This document shows positions 19,901 to 28,969 of a stretch of 29,909 nt of DNA, piece by piece (the first letter of the stretch is position 1; every line of letters starts with the position of its first letter). Below the pieces are notes generated by a model that was not told the DNA's origin, did not search any database, and worked only from the letters and a program-made list of their open reading frames with translations. A program made the position numbers and the translations under genes. Location: assembly GCF_000485595.1 (NCBI RefSeq), contig NW_014577067.1, positions 671,915 to 701,823 on the forward strand. Direction: 5' to 3'. This DNA comes from Priapulus caudatus. Its lineage: Eukaryota; Priapulida; Priapulimorpha; Priapulimorphida; Priapulidae.

Positions 19901-22900
19901 CATTTGACAATATGTCCCATTCGACATGGTTGTGTATCCATTTTAGGACACATTTACATTCATAGTTATGTCCTATAAATATGCACAACATGATCACGTG
20001 ATTAGCAAAAATAGCTAAATTATGGCGACGCAAAGATTTCGAATCTCTGTTAAAAAAATTAACATTTTGAAACCTAAAAGGCTACGGTAATTATTCTGCT
20101 AAAATACAGTTGCACTTGCAGGACCGATACTGTAGCTGCGTGGTTTTATCGCTGTGTTTCAGCAGGTAACCGAGCACCTGCCGGATGTGGCAGCCGCCTG
20201 CGCCGTTTTCACGCCTGGCCCGCAGCCGACGTTGCAGCTGTTCGTCGTCCCGCGTTGCCGCGACGATGGTTGCCAGCGCACAACGACGCCGGCCGATGTG
20301 CGCCGCAAGCTGCAGGCTTCGCTCCGCAGTCACGAGGTCCCCGACGCCATCCACGTTGTCGTGCGGCTACCGATGACCGCTCACGGCAAGGTGGACAGAG
20401 ACAGGCTGCTTCTGATGACCGCTCACGGCAAGGTGGACAGAGACGGGCAGCTATCAATGACTGCTCATGGCAAGGTGGACAGAGACGGGCAGCTTCCGAT
20501 GACCGCTCACGGCAAGGTAGACAGAGACGGGCTGCTTCCAATGACCGCTCATGGCAAGGTGGACAGGGACGGGCAGCTATCGATGACCGCTCACGGCAAG
20601 GTGGACAGGGACGGGCAGCTATCGATGACCGCTCACGGCAAGGTAGACAGAGACGGGCTGCTTCCAATGACCGCTCATGGCAAGGTGGACAGGGACGGGC
20701 AGCTATCGATGACCGCTCATGGCAAGGTGGACAGAGACGGGCTGCTATCGATGACTGCTCATGACAAGGTGGACAGAGACGGGCTGCTGGCCGCCGACAC
20801 GCAAGACGACGGAGAGCCGAGCGAGTCGGCAGGTATCCAGATCCGCTCGGAGGACCGCTCGCGAGACAAGAAGCTTGCCACCGACCCTTCTCGCGCGGCG
20901 CCGGTGGGGCTCGACCGCGCTGCGACGGCCGCGCTCCTGCGAGAGCTGTGGGCGAGCCACCTCGGCTTGTCGCCCGTCGTCGCGGCGACGGCAGAGTTCG
21001 GCGACACGTTCCTGCGGCACGGCGGCGACTCGCTGAGCGCGGTGCGTCTGGCGGGCGAGCTGGAGCGGCGTCTGCTCGCGTCACCGCCGCCGACGCTGTA
21101 CGATCGCATCCTCAGCAGCACCTTCCCAGAGCTGTGCGACTACCTCGTGTGCGTGTCCTCGTCCGGCCGGTCCCCGCACGCGGACAAACCGCCGCCAGGC
21201 GACGTGGCTGCCGGCGACGACCCCCAGGAGCGGAGTGAGGCCGACGACCGGTGTCCGGCGAAACGTGCTAGGCTGCTAGCAGGTGACTCGTTGCCCGGTG
21301 ATTTGTGCGAGAGTGTGACCGGAAAAGGGCGCTACGTGTCGTCCTGCCAGAGAACGGAAATAATTGACATGTGTGCTGTGGCGGGTGTCGGCGGCGAAAA
21401 GGCATTGCTCCGGTATGCTGGTGGCAGCGTGTTCAAGCCCAGGTGGAAATATGACACTGGGAAGTGTGTAGATGCATCCCCTCTGGTGGCTGTGGATGGG
21501 TATGGTAATTTTTGTCCGTGTGAAGATTGTCTGTAAGTTCTATACTAGATTCAGGTTGCTTTCATAAATGTACAACTGCGAAATGGAAACTAAATAAATA
21601 TATTATGGTTCCGTATGATAATTTTGTCTGTTATAATAAAGAGTTTATTCATTATTAACAGTGCAGTTGAAACCAGTTCTTCATAATTTTGGTTGTGTTT
21701 TGTAGCAGTGGACACTCTCAACATGTGGTTTTTCTGGGATCTCACTCTGGCAGAATGGCTGCAATTGCATTATCATCTGGTGAAATGTTATGGGATATCC
21801 ATCTACCAGACCGGATAGAATCATCGGCATGCCTCTCTGCATGTGGAAACTTTGTTATAGTCGGTAACAGGATTTTATTATTAACCCGATTGATATAATC
21901 GTTGAGTACATAAATTAGAGACCCTATCTCTAATTAATGTCTTTCACCTACATATCAAATATGTATTAATTCAGGAGACAGCTATTTTACACATGTTATT
22001 ACGTGATATCGATGCATTTAAAAATTTAAACGCCTCAAAGGTAATATAATAAATGGTTAATATAAGTAACAATAAATCATATGTTGATGGTATTAACAAC
22101 AGACTTTGTTTGCAGGTTGTTATGATTACTGCGTGTATGTCATCTGTGCAGACAGCGGACGTGTTGCGTGGGTATTTGAAACTAAAGGTGAGGTGAAAAG
22201 CTCACCTTGCACTGATCTTGTGACTGGGATAGTGTATGTAGGGTCTCACGATCAACACCTATATGCTTTAGATATTCAGGTATGTAAATTTATACCAATA
22301 TAATTCATGATTATTTATTTATGAAAAGTTTGGGGCTTCTTTTTAAATATAGATTTGGCATTTTTGTGTAAAATATTTTTGGAAAAGTATTTTGTTGTAT
22401 TTGGAGTGACATATGTAGATGACTAATTTATTCTATCACTTAATTGTAAACTGAAAAAATGTAAATATTTGTATGCCACATTTTTAATGGCAAATTGTAT
22501 TTTACTAACGCAGGATTATAGCACTAATGGCTGTAAAGTGTAATGCCACTTAATGGAGCTAGTCCATGCAATGAACTGGTGTTGCATCCTGGAGAACAAA
22601 TTCGTCTACAGGGAAAACTTACATAGTTAATTGGGTCACATACTCATTCATACAGACGCAGCAGTGTACATGGAGGAAGCACTTAAAAGGAGGAAGTCTC
22701 TTCTCCTCACCCTGTGCCAGCAGGAATCCGCATACTGTCTATGCGGCCACACTTGCTGGTTTGCTGACTGCTCTTCACTCGGTAAAGCTTGCCATCATTT
22801 ACTGGACTGTTCACAGAAAAGCTGCCTTCTACTATACATGCAACTATATGCTTGCATTCAAATAAAAAATATTGGGGCTAATGTATTATGGGAATCCTCA

Positions 22901-23873
22901 AACATATTTACATAATGGATGATGTTGCTAATCAAACGCATGTTCTTGCATGATACTCTATTATTGTGCTGTCTTGTTTTGTGTTGTGTTATGCCTGTAT
23001 GCTCTGTATTATTGTATTGGGTAGTATTGTGTTGATTGATTAGTGTTATCTTAAGTTGTTATGTTGTGTAAGAACTACATATTTTATAATTCAAGGACAC
23101 TGGGAGGCTGATTTGGACGTACCGCTGTGGCAAGCCACTGTTCTCAAGTCCACAGCTGGTAGAAGGAGGTGTCTGCATTGGCTGTGTTGACGGCGTCATT
23201 TACTGTATCTCACAATCTGGCAATTTGGTGTGTTGCATAGTTCTAATACAATATATCCCTGTGTTGTGTGTATATGTTAGATGACATTATTAGTTTATTA
23301 TTGGGCATTCATTCAATTCTTTGTCATTAGACCTCGGCTATCAATTTAAAACTTATTATTGCACAGTATGATTTACATTAATTTTATTGTAGGAAATAGT
23401 GTTATGTATATTAATTAAAATTCACCGTTTTTCAGATGTGGAATTTCAAGACAGACGGCTACGTTTTCTCATCAATCTGCACATTTCCGTTGATAACAAC
23501 AAGCGAAACCGCAATTCTCCAAAAACCCAACCAGATAGTTGCATTTGGTTGCCATGACAACCACGTTTATTGCCTATCTTCCAGTAATGGAAAACTAAAC
23601 TGGAAGGTGTGCCTCGATTCGGAGGTGTATTCCTCACCCTTTATTGCAAGTGCACATGTAATTGCAAATGCCAAAGAAAGTGTGTCTGTAAATGCAATAG
23701 TGTTTGTAGCGTCTACACGAGGCACTCTATACATGTTAGATGCTGAAACAGGAAACATCCTCACACACTATTTACTTCCATATAAAGTATTCTCCTCTCC
23801 AGTTGCTCTAGGCAATGCGGTTGTGGTTGGTTGCAGAGATAACTTTGTGTATTGCATGGAGCTTTCACCATAA
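16704..23873 (+). CDS. AASDH: AASDH (acyl-CoA synthetase family member 4), complete 13-exon gene
   Basis: Coding exons: 16704-16951, 17100-17220, 17435-17658, 18233-18425, 18653-18767, 18925-19045, 19148-19254, 19597-19766, 20163-21532, 21706-21863, 22116-22279, 23096-23227, 23436-23873. All introns start GT and end AG and the joins keep frame, giving 3561 nt (1186 residues plus stop; the human protein is about 1098). The domain order is NRPS-type adenylation (A3 loop SGTTGSPK at 174-181, A5 YNIYGITE at 316-323, A7 TGDW with Asp399, A8 GRRDNQVKRHGKRI at 413-426, A10 from 504), a carrier domain with GGDSL (phosphopantetheine Ser723), and a C-terminal PQQ-type beta-propeller with repeated GSH/SSP/W..E blades from about 860. 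The family activates beta-alanine as adenylate and loads it on its own carrier arm; the final acceptor is unknown. The extra length is mostly a tenfold repeat of A10. Confidence 0.95.
17100..17220 (+). CDS. AASDH: AASDH exon 2
   Basis: Residues 83-123. It reads VLSASYGFVYIDANSPSRHL, the adenylation A2-type region (proposing 'YVPIDP-like'). Acceptor TGTCACAG, donor GTATGT. Ends in phase 0. Confidence 0.9.
17274..17313. mobile_element. 40-bp near-perfect palindrome with 7-bp duplication, in AASDH intron 2
   Basis: CAGGAGTAGATAATAGGGAA is followed by its complement (one mismatch) ending CTCCTG. GTATTAT lies directly on both sides (17267-17273 and 17314-17320). Same length, ends and 7-bp duplication size as the palindrome at 11197-11236, but a different interior and a different target, so this is an independent insertion. 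Confidence 0.75.
17435..17658 (+). CDS. AASDH: AASDH exon 3 (phosphate-binding loop)
   Basis: Residues 124-198. Contains AYAITTSGTTGSPKIVFVPH, the A3 loop that binds the ATP phosphates. Acceptor TCGTCTTCAG, donor GTAAAA. Confidence 0.92.
17659..18232. other. AASDH intron 3
   Basis: 574 nt. The middle (about 17840-18150) is more GC-rich than the neighbouring introns and may be an unrecognised repeat copy. No gene seen. Confidence 0.5.
18233..18425 (+). CDS. AASDH: AASDH exon 4
   Basis: Residues 199-262, including LVASPLTFDPSIVELFTAL (A4-type region that helps form the substrate pocket) and GSGASVLMVPP. Ends in phase 0 at VTVIQ. Confidence 0.92.
18653..18767 (+). CDS. AASDH: AASDH exon 5
   Basis: Residues 263-300 plus one base. 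ATPTLIRRFADVLL joins in frame to VTVIQ of exon 4. It ends RILALGGEQCPHL, the adenylation strand-turn before A5. The acceptor ATATTTAG has a short pyrimidine tract; it was chosen because phase and family sequence both fit. Confidence 0.88.
18925..19045 (+). CDS. AASDH: AASDH exon 6 (A5 motif)
   Basis: Residues 301-341. CELYNIYGITEVSCW is the A5 motif whose Tyr/Gly/Thr-Glu contact adenine and ribose. Acceptor TTTTTACAG, donor GTATGT. Confidence 0.92.
19148..19254 (+). CDS. AASDH: AASDH exon 7
   Basis: Residues 341-376 plus one base. It encodes VPLGQAMLATELEVRDEAGQ and GPGQLYVG, the A6 region (GELY/GEL-type). Confidence 0.9.
19597..19766 (+). CDS. AASDH: AASDH exon 8 (A7-A8 motifs)
   Basis: Residues 377-433. 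RATGDWVTV supplies the ribose-binding Asp399, and FAGRRDNQVKRHGKRIN is the A8 hinge. Acceptor TTTCTTTCAG, donor GTATGT, ends in phase 0. Confidence 0.93.
20163..21532 (+). CDS. AASDH: AASDH exon 9 (A10 repeat, carrier domain, first propeller strand)
   Basis: An unusually long, GC-rich exon: residues 434-889 plus two bases. In order: the adenylation C-terminal lobe (QVTEHLPDVAAACAVF), ten A10 repeats (504-643), an acidic/charged linker, the carrier domain (LLRELWASHLGLSP..., HGGDSLSAVRLAGELE with Ser723), a low-complexity linker rich in Asp, Pro and Arg, then RWKYDTGKCVDASPLVAVDG, the first propeller strand. The donor at 21533 (GTAAGT) keeps frame with exon 10; an upstream GTAATT is a weaker alternative. 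Confidence 0.92.
20373..20792 (+). repeat. AASDH: In-frame 42-bp repeat x10, each a copy of the A10 catalytic motif
   Basis: Ten uninterrupted 42-bp units encode MTAHGKVDRDGLLS-type 14-mers (residues 504-643). Unit 1 follows VVVRLP and ends DRL, as the normal single A10 motif should. Units 4 and 7 are identical at DNA level, and so are units 5 and 8, which points to recent multi-unit (126-bp) duplication. All ten keep the lysine; unit 10 has DKVDR in place of GKVDR. Confidence 0.97.
21706..21863 (+). CDS. AASDH: AASDH exon 10 (propeller)
   Basis: Residues 890-942 plus one base. VVFLGSHSGRMAAIALSSG, MLWDIHLPDRIESSACLS and GNFVIVG are typical PQQ-like blade strands. Acceptor TTTTGTAG, donor GTAACA. 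Confidence 0.9.
22116..22279 (+). CDS. AASDH: AASDH exon 11 (propeller)
   Basis: Encodes YDYCVYVICADSGRVAWVF, GEVKSSPCTDLVTGIVYVG and SHDQHLYALDIQ, continuing the propeller. Acceptor TTTGCAG, donor GTATGT, ends in phase 0. Confidence 0.92.
22280..23095. other. AASDH intron 11
   Basis: 816 nt, the longest intron. A 94-codon frame at 22631-22915 lies in a locally GC-richer patch (about 22540-22870) that may be an unrecognised interspersed repeat; it resembles no protein I know. No other gene seen. Confidence 0.5.
23096..23227 (+). CDS. AASDH: AASDH exon 12 (propeller)
   Basis: 44 codons, phase 0 on both sides: DTGRLIWTYRCGKPLFSSPQ and GGVCIGCVDGVIYCISQSG. The acceptor (AATTCAAG) is pyrimidine-poor; it was chosen because the protein continues ALDIQ-DTGRLIW as in the family. 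Confidence 0.88.
23436..23873 (+). CDS. AASDH: AASDH exon 13 (propeller end, stop)
   Basis: 145 codons plus stop: WNFKTDGYVFSSICTFP, VAFGCHDNHVYCLSSSNG, KVFSSPVALGNAVVVGCRD and FVYCMEL close the propeller. Acceptor CCGTTTTTCAG. I see no canonical AATAAA on this strand in the next 600 nt. Confidence 0.93.
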   Translation: MWNFKTDGYVFSSICTFPLITTSETAILQKPNQIVAFGCHDNHVYCLSSSNGKLNWKVCLDSEVYSSPFIASAHVIANAKESVSVNAIVFVASTRGTLYMLDAETGNILTHYLLPYKVFSSPVALGNAVVVGCRDNFVYCMELSP

Positions 23874-24482
23874 GATACTTTGTTTGATTAGGAATCTTAC
23901 TACACTAGATAAATGAGCAATTTTTGCAAAAGTTTATCATGATAGAAAAGTTGCTTAATTTTACTGAGCCTGAAGCGTCATAACGATAAATTAATGTAGA
24001 GTATTTACTGTGTAAATACCTTGTTTAAATATTTAAAGATGTAATAAGTGAGTGTAATTTATTCACATTACGCCTTTAGTACTTCTGTTGTTACCACTGC
24101 TATCAGTTTATTGAGATAAACTTAACATCTGTGATACAATTTTGTACGTGATGACTTGAGGATCGGCAAGTGTGTACAAATATGTCCAAATACACATCGA
24201 AAGCATTTTAAATACAGTACTACTCTTGATGTCTTGTAGCAAACTCTAGTTATAAGCATTACGTGCAACTCATTCAGTATCTTAGCTAGTCTTACTGCCA
24301 CATATGATGACATGAGAACTCCTGCTTTCAAACATTCAGGAAAACTATAAGACGACTGTACTGTTCTGCCTGTCAACTGAGTGCTTAGAACCATCGCTGA
24401 TAACCACCGATGCATCTACTCATATGCTGCTCTAATCCCTCACTGCCTAAACATATCTTCATCACAACTCGATCTCATTACA
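23874..24482. other. Convergent intergenic region (AASDH and MICOS gene 3' ends)
   Basis: About 610 nt of AT-rich DNA between two converging genes. On the minus strand, AATAAA occurs at 24058-24063 and 24107-24112, either of which could be the polyadenylation signal of the MICOS gene. Confidence 0.5.
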
Positions 24483-25040
24483 TTAGCTGGACTTATTCGA
24501 GTACAGGTCTTTGTCCTCCTTGTTTGACTGACCGAGGTCGATCTCCATACTTTTTAACACCAGCGCCGGCTTGACGTCGTCGTGGGAACCAGCCGGTGTA
24601 TCGTCGTCGCCGTGGGAACTCGCAGAGGAGCTCGCCAGCGGCGCTCGCCTGCGGGTCAGCCTGAGGCCGAGGTACTGCTCGGCGGAGTCGCACGCGAGGT
24701 CGGCGGAGGCGTCGTACGCGCGCCGCCACGTGTCGACGCACTCGCGGGGGTAGCAGAGCGACGCCATCGCGGCGACGCCGAGCGTCGGGTAGGCGAGCTT
24801 CTTCGGGACGCCGCCGCGGCGCACGGTGGCGACGAGGAAGCCGCCGAGGCCCGCGAGCGAGATGGCGGACGCGCGCGGCACCGCGCTCGGGTCGTTCTGC
24901 AGGTAGTCGAGCGTGCTACGCGTGTGCGAGGCTCCGATGTCGTACTTGCCTTGCACGTAGTTGATTGTGTCCTCGCAGGCGTCCCACCACTCCCACACCC
25001 ACTTCCGCGCGGCCGAGATGTTCTCGTGAAGAGCATTGGG
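24483..25040 (-). CDS. APOOL: MICOS gene last exon
   Basis: Joins in phase 0 (EEK to PNALHENIS) after the acceptor TTGTCGTTGCAG. It is GC-rich, unlike the first exon. It ends in a polar, acidic tail and a TAA stop at 24485-24483. Confidence 0.92.
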   Translation of the reverse strand, partial: PNALHENISAARKWVWEWWDACEDTINYVQGKYDIGASHTRSTLDYLQNDPSAVPRASAISLAGLGGFLVATVRRGGVPKKLAYPTLGVAAMASLCYPRECVDTWRRAYDASADLACDSAEQYLGLRLTRRRAPLASSSASSHGDDDTPAGSHDDVKPALVLKSMEIDLGQSNKEDKDLYSNKSS

Positions 25041-26131
25041 CTGCAACGACAATACGGCCATGAGAGAGATGTAATGCTTGCCCGAAGGGCGGGAAAATCA
25101 TGCTGGTGCCCTAGATCTGCTGGTGTAGCCCCTTCGTCCATGTAGCGGGAGCGAAGGGGCTACACCGGTAGAGCTAGTTGGTCCCTTACAATTTCATCAG
25201 AAGGTCGCCCAGAAGGGTGGTTTGCATATAGACAAAAATTCCGTGAGCAGTGGAATCACTATACAGTTTGAGTGCTATGATTACACCAAGGCAACTTGCT
25301 CAATGATTCCTAGGATCTTGATACATATTTCAACAACTAGCATGAAAATACTTCAATTTATACTTAAAACAGTTAGGAACTGCTAGTAAAAGGCATTCAG
25401 TTCAATTCTCAAAATATTAGCATGAATCTTCCTCATAATGCATAATAAGCACCTGAATCCCATAAATTTGACACGTCCTGTGATAAGCTGGGCCTCTAAA
25501 ATTTGAGTTGGGAGTCTGTCTCGCCAGTTGTGGCTTGTGTGCACCCAGATAGACCGTAACGAATACAGTTTCAATAGCAAATAATTTTAGTCGTCAGTTG
25601 GGCTCATAGGGTCTATGTTCCCCAGGGTACTGCCGGAACGTACCCTGGCAGCCTGGTAACTATCTGATATGGTTAGGGAGTAGGCGTAGGCGACTCCCTA
25701 GACTCGTTAGTGGAGTAGGCGAGGTACCGTCCGGAATATTAGATAGTACCAGGGTACGTTCCGGCAGTACCATGGGGGACATAAACCCTCTCAGCGTCAG
25801 TTGGTGTCCAGGAATGCACATTTTGATCACCCATGCAACCAAATTCGTTGCTATGCAGAGCACCAAGTGCTGACAATAACTCCTGTATGTACAGGATCAC
25901 AAAAAGTAACTTATTGCTCATACCTTTTCTTCTGTGTACTCGTACTGAGCGCTGTCTGCTGGATTTCCATATATTGGTAGGTCGACTAGCTTTACGTATT
26001 TTCCTTCGGTGCCTGCTTGTACTCGTGTCATGAGAAAGGGTATGCTTGCCATGGCACTACCACCCAACACGCACTTGCGCATAATTATACTTGCTGCCAT
26101 GGTGTTATGCACTAGGCAAAATGCATCTGTA
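24483..26131 (-). CDS. APOOL: MICOS subunit, APOO/APOOL (MIC26/MIC27) family, two coding exons
   Basis: Coding segments on the minus strand are 26100-25924 (59 codons) and 25040-24483 (185 codons plus stop), giving 244 residues. The exon carrying the start codon begins at 26131 after an acceptor GCTTTTTTACAG, so at least one non-coding first exon lies upstream. Residues 32-44 (GTEGKYVKLVDLPIY) and 66-90 (KWVWEWWDACEDTINYVQGKY) are family-like. Two hydrophobic segments, about 116-131 with GLGG and about 142-157, form the hairpin that anchors the protein in the inner mitochondrial membrane. These proteins join the MICOS complex at crista junctions and MIC27 binds cardiolipin. The acidic C-terminal tail makes it longer than MIC26 (about 198), so MIC27/APOOL is preferred, but invertebrates often have one gene for both. 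Confidence 0.9.
25122..25166. repeat. Hairpin in the MICOS gene intron
   Basis: GGTGTAGCCCCTTCG and its perfect complement, separated by 15 nt. It may be a short palindromic element like those in the centre of the window; no flanking duplication is clear. Confidence 0.7.
25603..25794. mobile_element. TIR element with 10-bp duplication (MULE-like), MICOS gene intron
   Basis: About 192 bp. The left end CTCATAGGGTCTATGTTCCC and the complement of the right end CTGAGAGGGTTTATGTCCCC align without gaps for about 46 bp, ending in the identical block GGTACTGCCGGAACGTACCC. CGTCAGTTGG lies on both sides (25592-25601 and 25795-25804). Long TIRs and a 9-10-bp duplication fit Mutator-like elements. No coding capacity. 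Confidence 0.8.
25924..26131 (-). CDS. APOOL: MICOS gene exon with start codon (coding 26100-25924)
   Basis: Starts MAASIIMRKCVLGGSAMASI and ends EYTEEK with donor GTATGA. Its first ~30 residues are hydrophobic with a few basic residues and could act as a mitochondrial import signal. 26131-26101 is 5'UTR. Confidence 0.87.
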
Positions 26132-26355
26132 CTGTAAAAAAGCAATGAAAACATTGAATCCACTTAATAAAAAACAACTTTATCGAATGTTGTTAGTTTA
26201 GTTTGAACATACGGAGAAAGTTCTTTTTTTACAGAAAACTTCAAAGGGGTTACAATATAAACTCAAAGGGCAACTATTGTGCAGATAAACTTCACAACTG
26301 GCTTCTCATATCGTCCTTCATTCAATATATATTGTACAACTATAACCCAGACATT
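26132..26355. other. Upstream flank or first intron of the MICOS gene
   Basis: AT-rich. It should contain the intron before the exon at 26131. I cannot place the first exon or promoter. Confidence 0.4.
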
Positions 26356-27030
26356 TGTAGTCTACCTTCCTAGTTTGACACATGCAGTCAGCTGTAATGC
26401 GAAGGCTGACCACAGGGTCAGCCTAGCTATTACTGTACGGTTGAGTGCACCGGGCGCATGGATATGCTATGTACCTATAAAGTAGTACCATCAGTATAAA
26501 TACGGGTCTGCTGACCACAGCAAGACACTTCATCTGTGAAGAGGCACCGGTAACGGAGCCACTAGCTGATAAGAGCCTGTCGGAGCTACGTCCACTGTCC
26601 ACGACAGAACTTATAATTAGCTGACACGGTGAGTCACGACACCTAGCCATACGTGTCTTGACCACGACATTGAACGGGAGATAGGCCTGCACCGCTTGTC
26701 GGAGCAACCTCTTTTACCGGACATAGTCTAGTCATTACAGTCAGTATGAGTTCTATGCACGCTCCCGAAGTGCTGTGGGATTAATTGTATATTCACCAGT
26801 CCACGTCTATATGTACATGCACCTGCACGTTGGTTGTGAAATAAATGTTTGGCTGTCGTCAGACAAGTTAAGCGTCCATGCTGTGGAGTGTTTCCTTGCT
26901 TGATCATGTCGCATATCTAACGGACCACGCAGACGTACACACCGGAGCCACAACAGACTCTCTCTCCGTAGTCAACACCAGTACGTTCCTCGGCCCCTTC
27001 CTAGAGGTTGGCGGAGCATATCCAGGAAAC
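26356..27030 (+). mobile_element. Possible LTR fragment or solo LTR
   Basis: A TATAAATACGGG box (about 26496) is followed about 340 nt later by GAAATAAATG (about 26839-26848), a promoter then polyadenylation signal order that suits an LTR (U3-R-U5). The stretch is more GC-rich than its flanks. A small hairpin GGCTGACC/GGTCAGCC lies at 26404-26423. I cannot fix TG...CA ends, a target duplication or any gag-pol remnant. A non-coding first exon of an unseen gene is an alternative. Confidence 0.3.
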
Positions 27031-27039
27031 AAATAAATA

Positions 27040-27061
27040 CCCTGCGCGGCTACGCGCAGGG
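27040..27061. repeat. GC hairpin
   Basis: CCCTGCGCG, loop GCTA, CGCGCAGGG: a perfect 9-bp stem in AT-rich surroundings. A second small stem, ATCTAC/GTAGAT, lies at about 27102-27121. Confidence 0.7.
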
Positions 27062-28208
27062 AAATGTCTGTGTGATCACCCCTAGGGTCACTACATTATT
27101 ATATCTACTTAAAATGTAGATACAGAGACTGGGGTTCTTGCTAACTACCAATTTCTGTTGAGCTCGTTTTCCTGAGCTGTCAAGAGAAATATGACAGGCC
27201 ATCTGCCCCATAGGATACCCTCTCGTAACCTCCTTCCCCACGAGTGGCTACTTGGTCCAGTATTTTGGGATGGTACTGCCAAGTTAAAGGTCTAAGGGCT
27301 GGTAGATATGTGGAGATTATTAAAGGCTTGTAATCGGCTGGGTTTTGAACATGTTTAATTACAAACTGCAACACAACTAGTATAGACTATACACTACAGA
27401 CACAGTATACTATTACTAGTATAGTACAGTATTTTGCACACACGTGCAAAATTGATACATTTTAATTTTATACTATTATTTTATGTGTTATTTGCCTATG
27501 TACGTCCTCCACGTTGCTTGCAACTTGTAATTATGAAGGCTCCCACAGTTAGATAACCTGTCTACACAGGGTTACGTATACATTTTAGTTCCCTATACAA
27601 TTACAAGGACTAAACATTGGAATTTGAAGGAAAAGTAACCAAACCCACCAAACCCAAGCCAAGGACGAGATGTGATCACGACAAAATTGTTGATAATGAT
27701 ATGAAAGAAATGTAATAGACTTCCAAGTTCAGTGATCGCATCGTTCTAGTTATAACTGTACATATAAATAACTTAATAACTTGCTCAATCCTTAGCTAGT
27801 TGGCTTTGCTTAGTCCTAGAATAATATGCATTAAAGTAATTAATAAACACCATGTAATGATAGAGAAGCTTCTGGTTGCGCTACTGACAGTACACAACTA
27901 CACGATAAACTAATATCTAATATCAAGATGCCGAGGAGAGAAAGCGAATTGGCTATGTACTTGTGACGCTATAGACGCCATTTTGGTTCAAAGTTTTACG
28001 AGACAGGTTTTACGCTGCGCGTCCAACTATACAAACACGTGTTTGTATATATCTATGCTGCAACTGAAGGTGTTTAATTCTGGAAGAAGCTCATATGGGT
28101 GTATTTATGAATTTATGAATTATCATATAATACTATACTGCAGAGATATCTAAGTAGCATTTATGTTCAGTTCATTCATGTGCGGGTACGGTATGAAATC
28201 GAACAAAT
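27062..28208. other. Gene-free AT-rich stretch
   Basis: No gene, TIR element or long repeat that I can support on either strand. Confidence 0.4.
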
Positions 28209-28640
28209 CGATTTTTTTTAACAGTCTAACGTGAAACAATATATGCGCTTAATTACTGCAGGTGTGTTTATCCTTGTAGAGTACGACTGTCACCGCATGA
28301 AGGCTTCCCAAGATATAATGCGTACACTGAGACACCCGTCACGTTACGCTGCAGGGTGGTAGTAGTACAATTATGCATTTACTATAAGGCTCGATCCCGG
28401 GTCTTGCTGATTTGTGGTTTGTTTTTGCTTGTTTTCGTACAATTTCCCTGTTTACTGTAATTTGTTTTTCTGTTACTGCAGAGCACGATTCTAGACACAC
28501 ATTTCCTGACTTAGCGCAGGTTCGAACTGCGGTGAATTTTTAAACAGACTAAACATAAAACAACATATGCGCTTATTATTTGCAGTTTTTACGTCCTTGT
28601 AGAGTACGACTGCATGTGTCACCACACAAGGATTCCCAAT
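28209..28640 (+). repeat. Pair of ~100-bp direct repeats, ~327-bp period
   Basis: Copies at about 28209-28302 and 28536-28640 share TTTTTAACAGTCTAAC, ATATGCGCTTA and CCTTGTAGAGTACGACTG, diverging by substitutions and small indels. The sequence between them is unrelated. Confidence 0.7.
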
Positions 28641-28969
28641 ACCAACGCCAGACGGAGAAGGCGAAGACTATAGGACGACGACAAATTTTGTAAAAGAGAA
28701 ATAAAACATTCGATGTTTTATGGCTTCTGGTCATTTATAACGTCTGTTTAGTAATATCACATCACACACGACGCGAAAACATGTTCCTAGCTACACCATC
28801 GCAGCTACACATCACCGCAGTTACCATAGCGACAATCGGAGGGAAGTAAGGATCCATTATATTAGACAGTGGAGGAAGAATGAAAAATTCGGCAGGACGG
28901 AAGATGACTCAGCGAATATAGAGGGTTCCGCGACTTAGACTAAAAATAGCAATATTACCTACAATCCAG

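Noticed and set aside
20209-21084. 291-codon open frame antisense to AASDH exon 9
   Set aside because: It arises from GC-rich DNA and the 42-bp repeat read backwards; repeated RLCPPCHERS-type units mirror the A10 repeat.
22631-22915. 94-codon open frame in AASDH intron 11
   Set aside because: It has no recognisable motif and lies between two exons of a conserved gene; at most part of an interspersed repeat.
24582-25145. 187-codon plus-strand frame over the MICOS exon
   Set aside because: It is the antisense shadow of a conserved, spliced minus-strand gene in GC-rich sequence.
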